DNA of 64,000 bases from JANQJA01 sp047947185 (GTDB lineage: Bacteria > Pseudomonadota > Gammaproteobacteria > Pseudomonadales > Azotimanducaceae): contig CP170502.1 in assembly GCA_047947185.1 (NCBI GenBank), positions 3,286,001 to 3,350,000 on the forward strand, given 5' to 3'. A model generated the notes under the pieces. That model ran no database searches and was not told the DNA's origin. It was given only the letters and a program-made list of their open reading frames with translations. The position numbers and the translations under genes were made by a program. This document shows positions 52,915 to 61,472 of this stretch, piece by piece. Position 1 is the stretch's first letter. Each line of letters opens with the position of its first letter.

Positions 52915-55233
52915 CTACAACCGAAACGGGGATGGCAAGGTTACCAGCATGCCTTTTATCCAGTCCCGGCCCTGCAACAGGCGCGAGACATCAGCCGCCC
53001 CGGTTGGACTACTGATATCAAGCAATGGTGCCCAGCTATAGGCAGCAATACCCTCTGCAACCAGCCGCGGGCCCAGATAGGCCTCGATGAAAGGCAACAG
53101 TGCCATGTCGAATGACATCGCAGTAAAACCCTCGCGATCAAACGTGGCCCAGAGCTCTCTCGCCAACAGGGCCTGCTGATCGGGTGAACAGGTGGTCATA
53201 CAGTCACTGATTCGGCTGGTGGGCAGGTAAAAGCTGGAGACCCAGCCCGCTTCGGCGAGCAGACGGGCGGCCGGCCCCGGTGCTGTCTCCACCAGCACCC
53301 GGTCCTTGAGCTGGTGCTTTTCATCCAGCGCTGCGAGTGACTGTATCGCGCGCCCCAGGTTCTGCGGGTCCGGATTTTTCCAGTCGAGCCAGTACCGAAG
53401 CCCCGGCCGATCCTGGGCAAGCTGCATGTTCAGGGTCAGCCCCACGTCCGGCGCAGGTGGGTGATAAACCGCAAAGTCTTCGTCACGCCACACCAGGTCC
53501 ATCTCGACGCCGGCCAGCACATCACGCGCTTCCAGCATGGCAGCACCGCTGTTGATACGATGGGCCCACACCCGACTACGCACCTGCTGCGCCAGCGTAA
53601 AGAGGTTGCCCCGAGCCCGCTCAACCGTATCGCCGTCCGGGTCAAAGCGGTCGTAACCTATCCTGCCGTCCAGTGTACTGCGCGGGGGGATTTCATAGTG
53701 CATCGACAGGAGGCTGCGGCCCGGCAGGTCTGCCAGTGGACCAATGTCCAGCAGGTCCGCAAGGGTCCAGCCCAGGTCAACCAGGCTGCCGGGACGGGTT
53801 ACCTCTGCCAGCAGATCACCGTGGGGCCAGGACTTGTTGTGCCAGGTAATAAAAGGTACCTCCACGTGGAAGTGGGAGTGCTGGCGACTCTCATGACCGG
53901 TGTCAAAAATCGGTGCTTCACCGTGATCTGCCGTAAACACGAGAAAGCTTGGCGCCTGCTGTGCGGCGAGTCGCTGCACGACGCCGGCATAAACACTGTC
54001 GAGGTAATGCACTGCCCGGTCATAACAGTTGTAAGAAGCCAGGAAAATTGCCAGGGCTGCCTCATCAACCTGGTCCTGCATCTGGTAAAACCAGCGACCA
54101 AAAAAGCGCTGGTCAAAAAGGGGTTGGGCGTAGTTGAGTCCCTCAGCCTGGTAACCGGCCGGCACCATGTCACAGTAGGGAAAGTGTGTCGCCATGGTAT
54201 GCAGGACAATCAGCTTGCCGCCTGGCAATGCCAGTGCCGAATCCAGGGACTCAAGCAGGGCATCATCAAACACCTGCCGGCGAAGCTGCAGCCCGCTACC
54301 GGGATCATGGTATTTGACCACATCTGCCTGGGCAGCAATCGCCGCCACCGCATTATCCCAGATGCCAATGGCATTCTGGTTGCTGAGCCACACCGTTGTG
54401 AGTCCTGCCGCTTGCGCCACTGTAATAATGTCAGGCAGTTCAAGCAGTGACCGTCGTTCGCCCCGGGGATTCAGGGTTAATGCCTGGGACAGGGATTCAC
54501 TGGTATGTGAATGACTTGAGATAACATCCCGATAAAGGGTCAGGTCACCCCCGATTGAACGCATGTACGGCGTGGTGTTACGCGGGTAACCGTATATCCC
54601 GAGGTGATGACGCGACAGGGATTCACCCAGCAGCAACACAACATTGCCCTCAAAATCTGAATCGAGCGGCCCCAGCCGGGCCAGCTGTATTGCCCGGGAC
54701 GGGGCATAGTCTGCCAGTTCCTGCCGGTATTCACTGGCCGTGTTAAACAGCAGCATCGGCAGGTCACGCCCCAGCCAGAGGCTGCCTGACCCCAGAACAA
54801 TCAGCAGAACGCCCGGGTAAGTGCCCGTAACCGGCGGGACAAGTCGCCACAGACTGGCCAGAAGACCCAGTACCCATACACCCAGCACCACCCATAGCCA
54901 GGGACTGGCAAATGTCCTGAGGTAGGAGACGGCCTCGGCGTTGGACGTCTGGAAAACCGCATCAAGTGTTTCCCGCAAAATGGGACCATAACTGTTCAGG
55001 TTATCCGCGTGGATCACCGCCATCGTCTGCAGGCAAACGACCAACAGTGCGTAGCCCGGTCGGGTTATCCTGAACCAGGCAACCGGCGCAACCAGCAGGA
55101 TGCCGGCTGAAGCCGCCAGCAGACCTGTATAGAGGAAGACAAAATCCGGACCAACCGTAAAAATGCTGCTGACAATCCCGAGCCCACCAAACAGCACAGC
55201 GAGGTGGATAAGCAAGTGCCTGCGAACGGGCAT
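52915..55233 (-). CDS. Phosphoethanolamine-transferase-like membrane protein with GDPD/menorin-like C-terminal domain
   Basis: Probable alkaline-phosphatase-superfamily transferase of the CptA/OpgE/EptA type fused to an extra domain; 772 residues from ATG 55233. About five N-terminal membrane helices (residues 1-150) precede the catalytic domain: Glu204 in LLLGESLSRHH, likely nucleophile Thr244 in SHSHTSESLSQ, VWLSNQN, and Asp436-His437 in TADHGEAP. From about 550 it continues beyond normal length with WAHRINSG (His558), EMD (Glu577, Asp579), YHPP (His591) and LDWKN (Asp617), the arrangement seen in glycerophosphodiester-phosphodiesterase/menorin TIM barrels. The fusion assignment is my inference. 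Confidence 0.72.
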   Translation of the reverse strand: MPVRRHLLIHLAVLFGGLGIVSSIFTVGPDFVFLYTGLLAASAGILLVAPVAWFRITRPGYALLVVCLQTMAVIHADNLNSYGPILRETLDAVFQTSNAEAVSYLRTFASPWLWVVLGVWVLGLLASLWRLVPPVTGTYPGVLLIVLGSGSLWLGRDLPMLLFNTASEYRQELADYAPSRAIQLARLGPLDSDFEGNVVLLLGESLSRHHLGIYGYPRNTTPYMRSIGGDLTLYRDVISSHSHTSESLSQALTLNPRGERRSLLELPDIITVAQAAGLTTVWLSNQNAIGIWDNAVAAIAAQADVVKYHDPGSGLQLRRQVFDDALLESLDSALALPGGKLIVLHTMATHFPYCDMVPAGYQAEGLNYAQPLFDQRFFGRWFYQMQDQVDEAALAIFLASYNCYDRAVHYLDSVYAGVVQRLAAQQAPSFLVFTADHGEAPIFDTGHESRQHSHFHVEVPFITWHNKSWPHGDLLAEVTRPGSLVDLGWTLADLLDIGPLADLPGRSLLSMHYEIPPRSTLDGRIGYDRFDPDGDTVERARGNLFTLAQQVRSRVWAHRINSGAAMLEARDVLAGVEMDLVWRDEDFAVYHPPAPDVGLTLNMQLAQDRPGLRYWLDWKNPDPQNLGRAIQSLAALDEKHQLKDRVLVETAPGPAARLLAEAGWVSSFYLPTSRISDCMTTCSPDQQALLARELWATFDREGFTAMSFDMALLPFIEAYLGPRLVAEGIAAYSWAPLLDISSPTGAADVSRLLQGRDWIKGMLVTLPSPFRL

Positions 55234-55234
55234 G

Positions 55235-56215
55235 TCAGATAAAATCAGGCAAGAGTGACTGGACCACAGCAAGTGTCCACGCAATTGCCTCCCTGCGGTC
55301 AACCTCCCTGCGATGATGCGCCCAGCCCAGGGACGCGAGTCCCCGCACCAGCCGGAACAGGGAATAGAGTTCAAGGTGGGCATCGGGGAGTTCCCGGACA
55401 GTTCTGTACCCTGCCACCCAGGCGGCACGAATCTCTGCGGCCTGGGGGTGGTCTCCGACAGCAAACAGCGACACCGCCATGTCGTAAACATGCCAGCCAA
55501 ACCCGGCATCATCAAAATCAATAACGGTTATGGCGTCCCCATCAACCAGCAGGTTGCTCCCGTGGAGATCGGCATGAATCATCGAGTAGTGGGCCGGGTT
55601 TTTGTCCAGGCGGGACAGGGCATGGTGCAGAACTCGCCTGGCTTCACGCATCTCTGCGCTGGTTTGCCGGTCATACTCTGGCAGGTCCCAGAAAGGACCC
55701 CAAAAAGGTGTTTCCCCCATCAGGCCGTCCGCATCCAGCGAATGGCGCTGGAAATTTGCGGGAACCTGCCAGTTCGCGGCCTGGTTGTGGAGCCGTCCGG
55801 TCAGCTTGCCAATGGCAGAATAACAGGCCGTCACCTGCTCCAGCCCGGGATTGTCTGCCAGTACCTTGAATAACGGCACGCCGGAACGCCATCCCACCAG
55901 GCCGGCAAAACGCTCTTCTCCGGTGGGCAGCACAACAGGCTTGTAGTAGTGTCCAACAACCGTGGGCTCACCTACCGGCACACTGATGCCGGCATCGTTT
56001 AGTGCCGCGGTCCACTGCTGTTCAGCCTCAAGTTCAGCCAGCGAGTGGTAACCCGGCCGATGTAGTCTCAGGGCAAAAGTTTGATCCCTGTCCGTCTGTA
56101 CGCGATAGACCAGGTTCTCAGAATGACTCACGAGTGCAACTGAAACAGCATCAACGCCGAATGTGCGCGCTGTCTGCTGGACCAGGGCAAGGAAAGCGGG
56201 TGAATCAGGTGACAT
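55235..56215 (-). CDS. APH-family kinase, probably amino-alcohol or hydroxylysine type
   Basis: Protein-kinase-like small-molecule kinase, 326 residues. The catalytic loop is IHADLHGSNLLVD and the metal loop VIDFDDAGFGW, both intact. N-terminus has SHSENLVYRV (glycine-free nucleotide loop) and FALRLHRPGYHS (ATP lysine replaced region). Such kinases (choline/ethanolamine, homoserine II, AGPHD1-like) act on amino alcohols. Its start overlaps the aminotransferase end by 11 bp and its stop adjoins the PEtN-transferase-like gene, so the three are one transcript. Confidence 0.83.
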   Translation of the reverse strand: MSPDSPAFLALVQQTARTFGVDAVSVALVSHSENLVYRVQTDRDQTFALRLHRPGYHSLAELEAEQQWTAALNDAGISVPVGEPTVVGHYYKPVVLPTGEERFAGLVGWRSGVPLFKVLADNPGLEQVTACYSAIGKLTGRLHNQAANWQVPANFQRHSLDADGLMGETPFWGPFWDLPEYDRQTSAEMREARRVLHHALSRLDKNPAHYSMIHADLHGSNLLVDGDAITVIDFDDAGFGWHVYDMAVSLFAVGDHPQAAEIRAAWVAGYRTVRELPDAHLELYSLFRLVRGLASLGWAHHRREVDRREAIAWTLAVVQSLLPDFI

Positions 56216-57485
56216 CCATGGCCCTCAGACTGTCCTCCCAGGCGACCAGGAACCGGTCAGCATGGGTCTTGGTGAAGACCAGCGGGGGCCTGATCTTGAT
56301 CACGTTGCCCAGGGCGCCGGCATTGCCCAGCAGCACACCACGGTCTTTCAGGTGGTTGGCAAGGGTCACGGCACCTTCCATATCCGGGGTCTTGCTGGTG
56401 CGATCCGTCACCCATTCCACCGCCGCAAACAGCCCGCATCCGCGGACATCGCCTGCCTGCTGACAGCCCTGTGTGGTCGACCTGATCCGGGTCAGCAGGT
56501 AGTTACCTGTTTCGCTAACGTTTTCCCAAAGGCGCTCGCCCTCGATAATATCAAGCACGGCATTGCCGGCCGCAGCCTGAAGGGGTGATGAGGCAAAAGT
56601 ATTGAAATAACGCGTTTCGCTGCGAAACTTCTCAACAAGATCCCGGCTGGCAGCGGCAGCAGACAGCGGCATGCCGTTGCCCAGGGGTTTGCCCATGGTG
56701 ACAATATCCGGGACAAATCTGTTTACGTCATATCCCCACCAGGTACCGGTTCGGCACATACCTGCCTGTACCTCGTCCGCAATCATGAGACCCCCGGCCG
56801 CATGCACCATTTCAGCCGCTTTTGCCATAAAGCCGTCGGGTACATCAGGCAGGCCCTCGTTGGCAAGGATCGGGCAGACGAGCATGGCTGCCAGGGGAAT
56901 CCCGTCAGCCTCAAACCCCCGGATGACTGCCTCAAGCCGTTCAAGGTAAAGCGCCGTGAGCGCAGCATCATCCAGACCCTCCGCGAGGGGACGATAACGC
57001 TGGGGAAAAGGTATTGACCTGACTTCACTCCCTTTGGCCTCGAGGCCGCGGGTACGACTGAGCTTGCGTACTTCCGTACTGTTGCCGTGGTAGGCGGCGT
57101 CAGTACAGATAATCCCCCGACCACCCGTTGCGAATCTTGCCATCATGATGGCAACCTCGTTGGCCTCGGTGCCGCTGCAGGCAAACACCAGGCTCTCGAT
57201 ATTGTCAGGGTGGTGCGCCAGCAGGCGTTCCGCATAGTCGAGAATGCCCTCATGCAGGTACCGGCTGTGAACATTCAACAGGCCAGCCTGGCGGGACATG
57301 GCCTCAACAACATGCGGGTTGGCGTGACCCACGCAGGGTACGTTGTTGTACATATCCAGGTACTCGCGACCGCTGGCATCGTAGAGCATTACCCCGTCAC
57401 CCCGGACTATGTGCAGGGGTTCCCTGTAAAAGAGGGCCGCCCCCTTGCCAAACAACCTCTCCCTTCGCTCGACAATGTCATTCAC
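56205..57485 (-). CDS. Class III PLP aminotransferase-fold enzyme, ethanolamine-phosphate phospho-lyase-like
   Basis: PLP enzyme of 426 residues. PLP lysine is Lys266 in VTMGKPLGNGMP and the cofactor Asp is in IADEVQAGMCRTG. The N-terminal stretch NNVPCVGHANPHVVEAM and LLNVHSRYLHEGILDYAERL closely resembles the AGXT2L1/AGXT2L2 phospho-lyases, which split phosphoethanolamine or phosphohydroxylysine into an aldehyde, ammonia and phosphate. A plain aminotransferase role remains possible. The linked kinase supports the phospho-lyase reading. Confidence 0.8.
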   Translation of the reverse strand: MNDIVERRERLFGKGAALFYREPLHIVRGDGVMLYDASGREYLDMYNNVPCVGHANPHVVEAMSRQAGLLNVHSRYLHEGILDYAERLLAHHPDNIESLVFACSGTEANEVAIMMARFATGGRGIICTDAAYHGNSTEVRKLSRTRGLEAKGSEVRSIPFPQRYRPLAEGLDDAALTALYLERLEAVIRGFEADGIPLAAMLVCPILANEGLPDVPDGFMAKAAEMVHAAGGLMIADEVQAGMCRTGTWWGYDVNRFVPDIVTMGKPLGNGMPLSAAAASRDLVEKFRSETRYFNTFASSPLQAAAGNAVLDIIEGERLWENVSETGNYLLTRIRSTTQGCQQAGDVRGCGLFAAVEWVTDRTSKTPDMEGAVTLANHLKDRGVLLGNAGALGNVIKIRPPLVFTKTHADRFLVAWEDSLRAMDVT

Positions 57486-57647
57486 GCAACCACTCCTTAT
57501 CCAGGTGATTCTCCGGGATCATGATTTACTTTCTGCCCCCGGAAGACAAGCAAGGAAAAATTGGGGTGCCGACCGGAGCAGGCGGTACCTGGTCACGCTA
57601 TCTGCCATGACATGAAGCAGCTAGCGCGACTCACTAGGAGGCGGACG

Positions 57648-57986
57648 CTATTTCAGCCTGACCAGCACCGCACCCGCATTGTGAGGTTCAGTAGCAAAGT
57701 CCCTGACGTCTCCCCGGAACTCAAGATCAGCCAGCGCACTGATCACGGCTTCGCGAATCAGTCCGCTGCCAACAACCAGGCGAAGCTGCATGGCAACACC
57801 CCGCTTCGCCAGCATAATTTCCCTGTTCATCTTGCGGAGGGCATCGTCAATGCGCTCACCCTGGTGCGCAATATCAACCGTGAGGGTTGAGCCGTCGTGC
57901 TGGCTGTCCAGGGCATTGTCGCACTTGGGACAGGTGCGCGCATCCGGATGCACGCGCATACCACAGACAAGACAGACTGGCTGCAC
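57648..57986 (-). CDS. Zinc-ribbon/Smr-like small protein
   Basis: A 112-residue protein with an N-terminal zinc ribbon (CLVCGMRVHPDARTCPKC, residues 5-22), followed by TLTVDIAHQGERIDDALRKM, LRLVVGSGLIREAV and FATEPHNAGAVLVRL, the beta-alpha pattern of a C-terminal Smr domain. The usual LDLHG and GKG motifs are altered, so nuclease activity is doubtful. Begins 5 bp after the amidohydrolase. Confidence 0.65.
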   Translation of the reverse strand: MQPVCLVCGMRVHPDARTCPKCDNALDSQHDGSTLTVDIAHQGERIDDALRKMNREIMLAKRGVAMQLRLVVGSGLIREAVISALADLEFRGDVRDFATEPHNAGAVLVRLK

Positions 57987-57991
57987 CGGGG

Positions 57992-59164
57992 TTACTCCGG
58001 CGCCAACACATGTTCCACAATGCCGGCAAAAAAACTGGCGCCGTAGACTGCCGCATCGTCATTAAAGTCGTAGTGTGAATTGTGCAAAGGTGCACTGTCG
58101 GCACCATTGCCCAGCACCAGGTAACAGGATGGCACCTGTTCCGACATGAACGAAAAATCCTCGGAACCCGTGCCGGGTGGTGAGTCCGTCAGTACATTGT
58201 CGCTGCCGGCAAGTCCACGGCAGACCTCTGCGGCCAGGTGGGTTGTGTTTTCATCGTTGATGACGGGGTGGAAAACAGTACGGAAGTCGAGTGATGCGGA
58301 GCCTCCAAACGCAGCGGCTATGCCGCTGATACGTTGTTGCATGAGCGCTTCTATCTTCTGCATCAGCGCAACCGACAGGGTTCGGACAGTCCCTGACAGA
58401 CGGGCGCTGTCCGGTATGACATTGTAGGCGTCACCCGAGTGAATGCGGGTGATCGAAAGCACCGCGGTGGCGGCGGGCGCAAGATTGCGGGAAACGATCG
58501 ACTGCAGCGACGTCACCATTTCAGCCGCCATCACAATTGGATCAACACCCTGGTCCGGGAAAGCCCCATGTGCGCCCCTGCCCGTGACCTCAATATCAAA
58601 AAAAGCACCAGCCGCCGTGCGTATGCCAGGTGTTGCCCCAAACTTGCCCACCGGTAATCCCGGTGCATTATGCATGGCAAACAGCTGATCACAGGGGAAC
58701 TGCTCAAACAGTCCGTCTTCGATCATCGCGCGGGCCCCGCCAATCCCTTCTTCGGCCGGCTGAAAGATAAAATTGACCTGTCCGCGAAAATTCCGCGTTG
58801 CTGCCAGATACCGGGCAGCACCCAGCAGCATGGTGGTATGGCCATCGTGGCCACAGGCATGCATGGTGCCATCCCGGGTCGAGCGATGCTCAAACTGGTT
58901 GTCTTCAGGAATCGGGAGGGCATCCATATCCGCACGCAAACCGATTGAGCGGGTTTCATTACCCTCGCGCAGCACACCAACCACCCCGGTCCTGCCGATT
59001 CCCCGGTAAACATCCAGACCAAACTCGGTCAGTTTCCGGGCAACAAAGTCTGCAGTCCTGTTCTCTTCAAATCCCAGTTCCGGATGTGCATGAATGTCGC
59101 GCCGCCATTCACGCATTTCTGTTTCCATTGCAACAATGTCAGCTATCAGTTCCATGAAGTCCAT
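57992..59164 (-). CDS. M20 family amidohydrolase (hippurate/IAA-amino acid hydrolase type)
   Basis: Zinc-dependent hydrolase of N-acyl amino acids, 390 residues (ATG 59155 would give 387). Motifs seen are RDIHAHPELGFEE, the metal-ligand loops GLRADMDALPI and HACGHDGHTTMLLG, QPAEEGIGGARAMI, and GSEDFSFMSEQVP in the C-terminal half. Exact acyl substrate is undetermined. Confidence 0.92.
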   Translation of the reverse strand: MDFMELIADIVAMETEMREWRRDIHAHPELGFEENRTADFVARKLTEFGLDVYRGIGRTGVVGVLREGNETRSIGLRADMDALPIPEDNQFEHRSTRDGTMHACGHDGHTTMLLGAARYLAATRNFRGQVNFIFQPAEEGIGGARAMIEDGLFEQFPCDQLFAMHNAPGLPVGKFGATPGIRTAAGAFFDIEVTGRGAHGAFPDQGVDPIVMAAEMVTSLQSIVSRNLAPAATAVLSITRIHSGDAYNVIPDSARLSGTVRTLSVALMQKIEALMQQRISGIAAAFGGSASLDFRTVFHPVINDENTTHLAAEVCRGLAGSDNVLTDSPPGTGSEDFSFMSEQVPSCYLVLGNGADSAPLHNSHYDFNDDAAVYGASFFAGIVEHVLAPE

Positions 59165-59271
59165 GCCCTTGCAGAGTTGACTGGCAGGATAAATGAACCG
59201 GGGAAGCGCGGCTACAGGGTAGGTCTAAGCTGTCCCGGTTCCACGCTGGCGCGGTAAACCAGAAAGCGCGG

Positions 59272-59889
59272 TCAGCCCAGGCGAATTCCATGCTTGCCAA
59301 GCAAGGTGGCAAGCTGATCCGGTCCCTCGCGCAGGTGAAACAGGACTGCGTTTAAGCCCGCCTCTCGTGCGGCACTGACATTGTCAGCATTATCGTCAAT
59401 AAACAGCAGGCGCCCGGGTTGCTGGTCAAGCCGCTCGACTATCTGCAGAAAGAAGTCGGCTGCTGGTTTTGCCACACCCATTTCGCAGGAAACAAACAGG
59501 TGATCAAACTGTTCGCTGTAGCCCAGCGTTTCTTTCATGTAATTCAGCCTGTGGGGCTGCTGGTTGGTGGCAAGCGCAACCGTTGCGCCTGTGCGGCGGG
59601 TGGCATCAACCAGCGCCAGCATCGCCGGGTCTGGCGTAACATGAGTCCAGAGTCCGAGCGCATCTTCAACCGGTCGGGTTGATCCCCACTTTTTCAGCAC
59701 CTGACCTATGGCTGTGCCCAAGCCAGGACCACCCGTAAGGTAAGGCAACTCAGCGGCGAAAATATCTTTCAGGAAATGGTCGGTGTCAGCGGGGTTTTCA
59801 ATCAGCGCACCCCAGCGGGCATACCAGTCGGCTGGCGTTGTCTGCACAACGCCGTCGGCATCAAAAAGCACTGCTGCAACGGGCATCAT
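59272..59889 (-). CDS. HAD family phosphatase
   Basis: Haloacid-dehalogenase-like hydrolase, 205 residues. Motif I is VLFDADGVVQ (nucleophile Asp), motif II ALATNQQ, motif III Lys in MGVAKPAADFF and motif IV LFIDDNADNV. Substrate unknown. Separated from the symporter gene by 57 bp. Confidence 0.88.
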   Translation of the reverse strand: MMPVAAVLFDADGVVQTTPADWYARWGALIENPADTDHFLKDIFAAELPYLTGGPGLGTAIGQVLKKWGSTRPVEDALGLWTHVTPDPAMLALVDATRRTGATVALATNQQPHRLNYMKETLGYSEQFDHLFVSCEMGVAKPAADFFLQIVERLDQQPGRLLFIDDNADNVSAAREAGLNAVLFHLREGPDQLATLLGKHGIRLG

Positions 59890-59946
59890 GACCGGGGCCC
59901 CCGCACACCAGGCCGGTGAGCTACTGGCGATTTTCCCTGCGGCTGA

Positions 59947-61221
59947 CTATATGACATAACCTTCGGGACGATTGGGTCGATCGAACACGGCCTGGTCAAA
60001 TTTGCCTTCGCTCTTGGCCACAATCGTTGCAACCGTCGCATCACCAGTCACGTTTACCGCGGTCCGCATCATGTCGAGCAGCCTGTCCACGCCAATGATC
60101 AGGCCAATACCTTCTACCGGCAGGCCAACTTGCTGCAGGACCATTGCCAGCATAATGAGGCCAACGCCAGGGACGCCCGCCGTACCAATTGAGGCAAGTG
60201 TGGCGGTCAGGATCACCATCAGGTAACCCTGGAGGCTGATGTCCACATTAAACGCCTGCGCAATAAATACAGTCGCCACACCCTGCATGATGGCCGTACC
60301 GTCCATGTTGATGGTGGCGCCCAGGGGTACCGTAAAGGCTGCAACCTCGTTTTTGACACCCAGCTTGTGCTCAACCGTTTCCAGGGTCACCGGCAACGTG
60401 GCATTGGAAGACGAGGTGCTGAAGGCATAAGCAAGCACGGGTGAGAAGTTCCTGATAAAAGCCACGGGACTCAAACGGGCAACAAATCTGACCAGTAACC
60501 CGTAGGTCAGGACAAAATGGAGGACAAGCACACCGGCAACACAAAGAAAATACTTGAGCAGATCGGCAATGGCACTGAAGCCCATGTTGGAGAACAGGGC
60601 AATCAGCAGGCAGAAGACGCCAATCGGCGCAACATTCATGAGCATCATCACCAGTTTCATGATGATTTCGTTCCAGTCCTCAAACTGCTTGCGCACGCGC
60701 TGACCCGGTTCACCGCACCTGGACATCGCCACACCAAACAACAGCGCAAACACAATAATCTGCAGCATGTTGCCCTGGGCCATGGCATCTATGGGGTTGG
60801 AGGGGAATATATTGATGATCACGTCTTTGAGGGGTGGTGCCTCGGGCGGCGTGAAGTTGCTTGCCGTCTTCATCTCGATGCCCACGCCGGGGTCAACCAG
60901 CTGCGCGACGCTGAGTGCCAGGGTCAGGGCAATTGCCGTTGTCAGCAGGTAAAGGGCCACGGTCTTGGAGCCAATCCGGCCCATGCTGGAGCCACCGCCG
61001 AGGCTGCTGGAACCACACACCAGGGACACGAACACCAGGGGAACCACCAGCAACTTGAGGCTGATGACAAACACCTGCCCGCCTATGTCGAACAGGCCAT
61101 CAATAAAAAACACCTTGATGAAGTTGTCGTTGGGTATGTCCATGGCGTAGACAAGAGACCCGAGGACAATCCCGAGCGTCATACCAATCAGAATATTCCG
61201 GGTTAGCGCCGCTCGGTCCAT
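59947..61221 (-). CDS. DAACS family dicarboxylate/amino acid:cation symporter
   Basis: Inner-membrane sodium- or proton-coupled transporter of glutamate, aspartate or C4-dicarboxylates. The 424 residues have around eight helices, the serine-rich re-entrant loop FSTSSSNATLPVTLE, and the substrate/sodium motif NMDGTAIMQGVATVFIAQ. The gene starts 5 bp after rubredoxin. Confidence 0.93.
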   Translation of the reverse strand: MDRAALTRNILIGMTLGIVLGSLVYAMDIPNDNFIKVFFIDGLFDIGGQVFVISLKLLVVPLVFVSLVCGSSSLGGGSSMGRIGSKTVALYLLTTAIALTLALSVAQLVDPGVGIEMKTASNFTPPEAPPLKDVIINIFPSNPIDAMAQGNMLQIIVFALLFGVAMSRCGEPGQRVRKQFEDWNEIIMKLVMMLMNVAPIGVFCLLIALFSNMGFSAIADLLKYFLCVAGVLVLHFVLTYGLLVRFVARLSPVAFIRNFSPVLAYAFSTSSSNATLPVTLETVEHKLGVKNEVAAFTVPLGATINMDGTAIMQGVATVFIAQAFNVDISLQGYLMVILTATLASIGTAGVPGVGLIMLAMVLQQVGLPVEGIGLIIGVDRLLDMMRTAVNVTGDATVATIVAKSEGKFDQAVFDRPNRPEGYVI

Positions 61222-61226
61222 AGGCT

Positions 61227-61391
61227 TTACACTTCTACCATTTCAAAGTCTTCTTTGGCCACACCACACTCCGGGCAGACCCAGTCATCGGGTACATCTT
61301 CCCACAGGGTGCCAGGTGCAATCCCCTCGTCCTCGTAACCTTCCGCTTCATCATAAATGAAGCCGCAGACGATACACTGGTACTTTTTCAT
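61227..61391 (-). CDS. Rubredoxin
   Basis: Small iron electron carrier of 54 residues. It has the CIVCG near the N-terminus and CPECG knuckle motif, FIYDEAEGYEDEGIAPGT and FEMVEV at the end. It may donate electrons to oxygenases or diiron enzymes. Gene lies upstream of the DAACS symporter and divergent from ubiA. Confidence 0.95.
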   Translation of the reverse strand: MKKYQCIVCGFIYDEAEGYEDEGIAPGTLWEDVPDDWVCPECGVAKEDFEMVEV

Positions 61392-61472
61392 CTTGGTCTC
61401 GGTCTCGCTTTTTCAATACGGCTGACATGCCACCGTTTTATCCGGCAAGGCAAGCGCCGTATACTAACCCAT

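Noticed and set aside
53461..54450. A 329-codon plus-strand open frame inside the PEtN-transferase-like gene
   Set aside because: Antisense of a well-supported gene, with no signal or motif.
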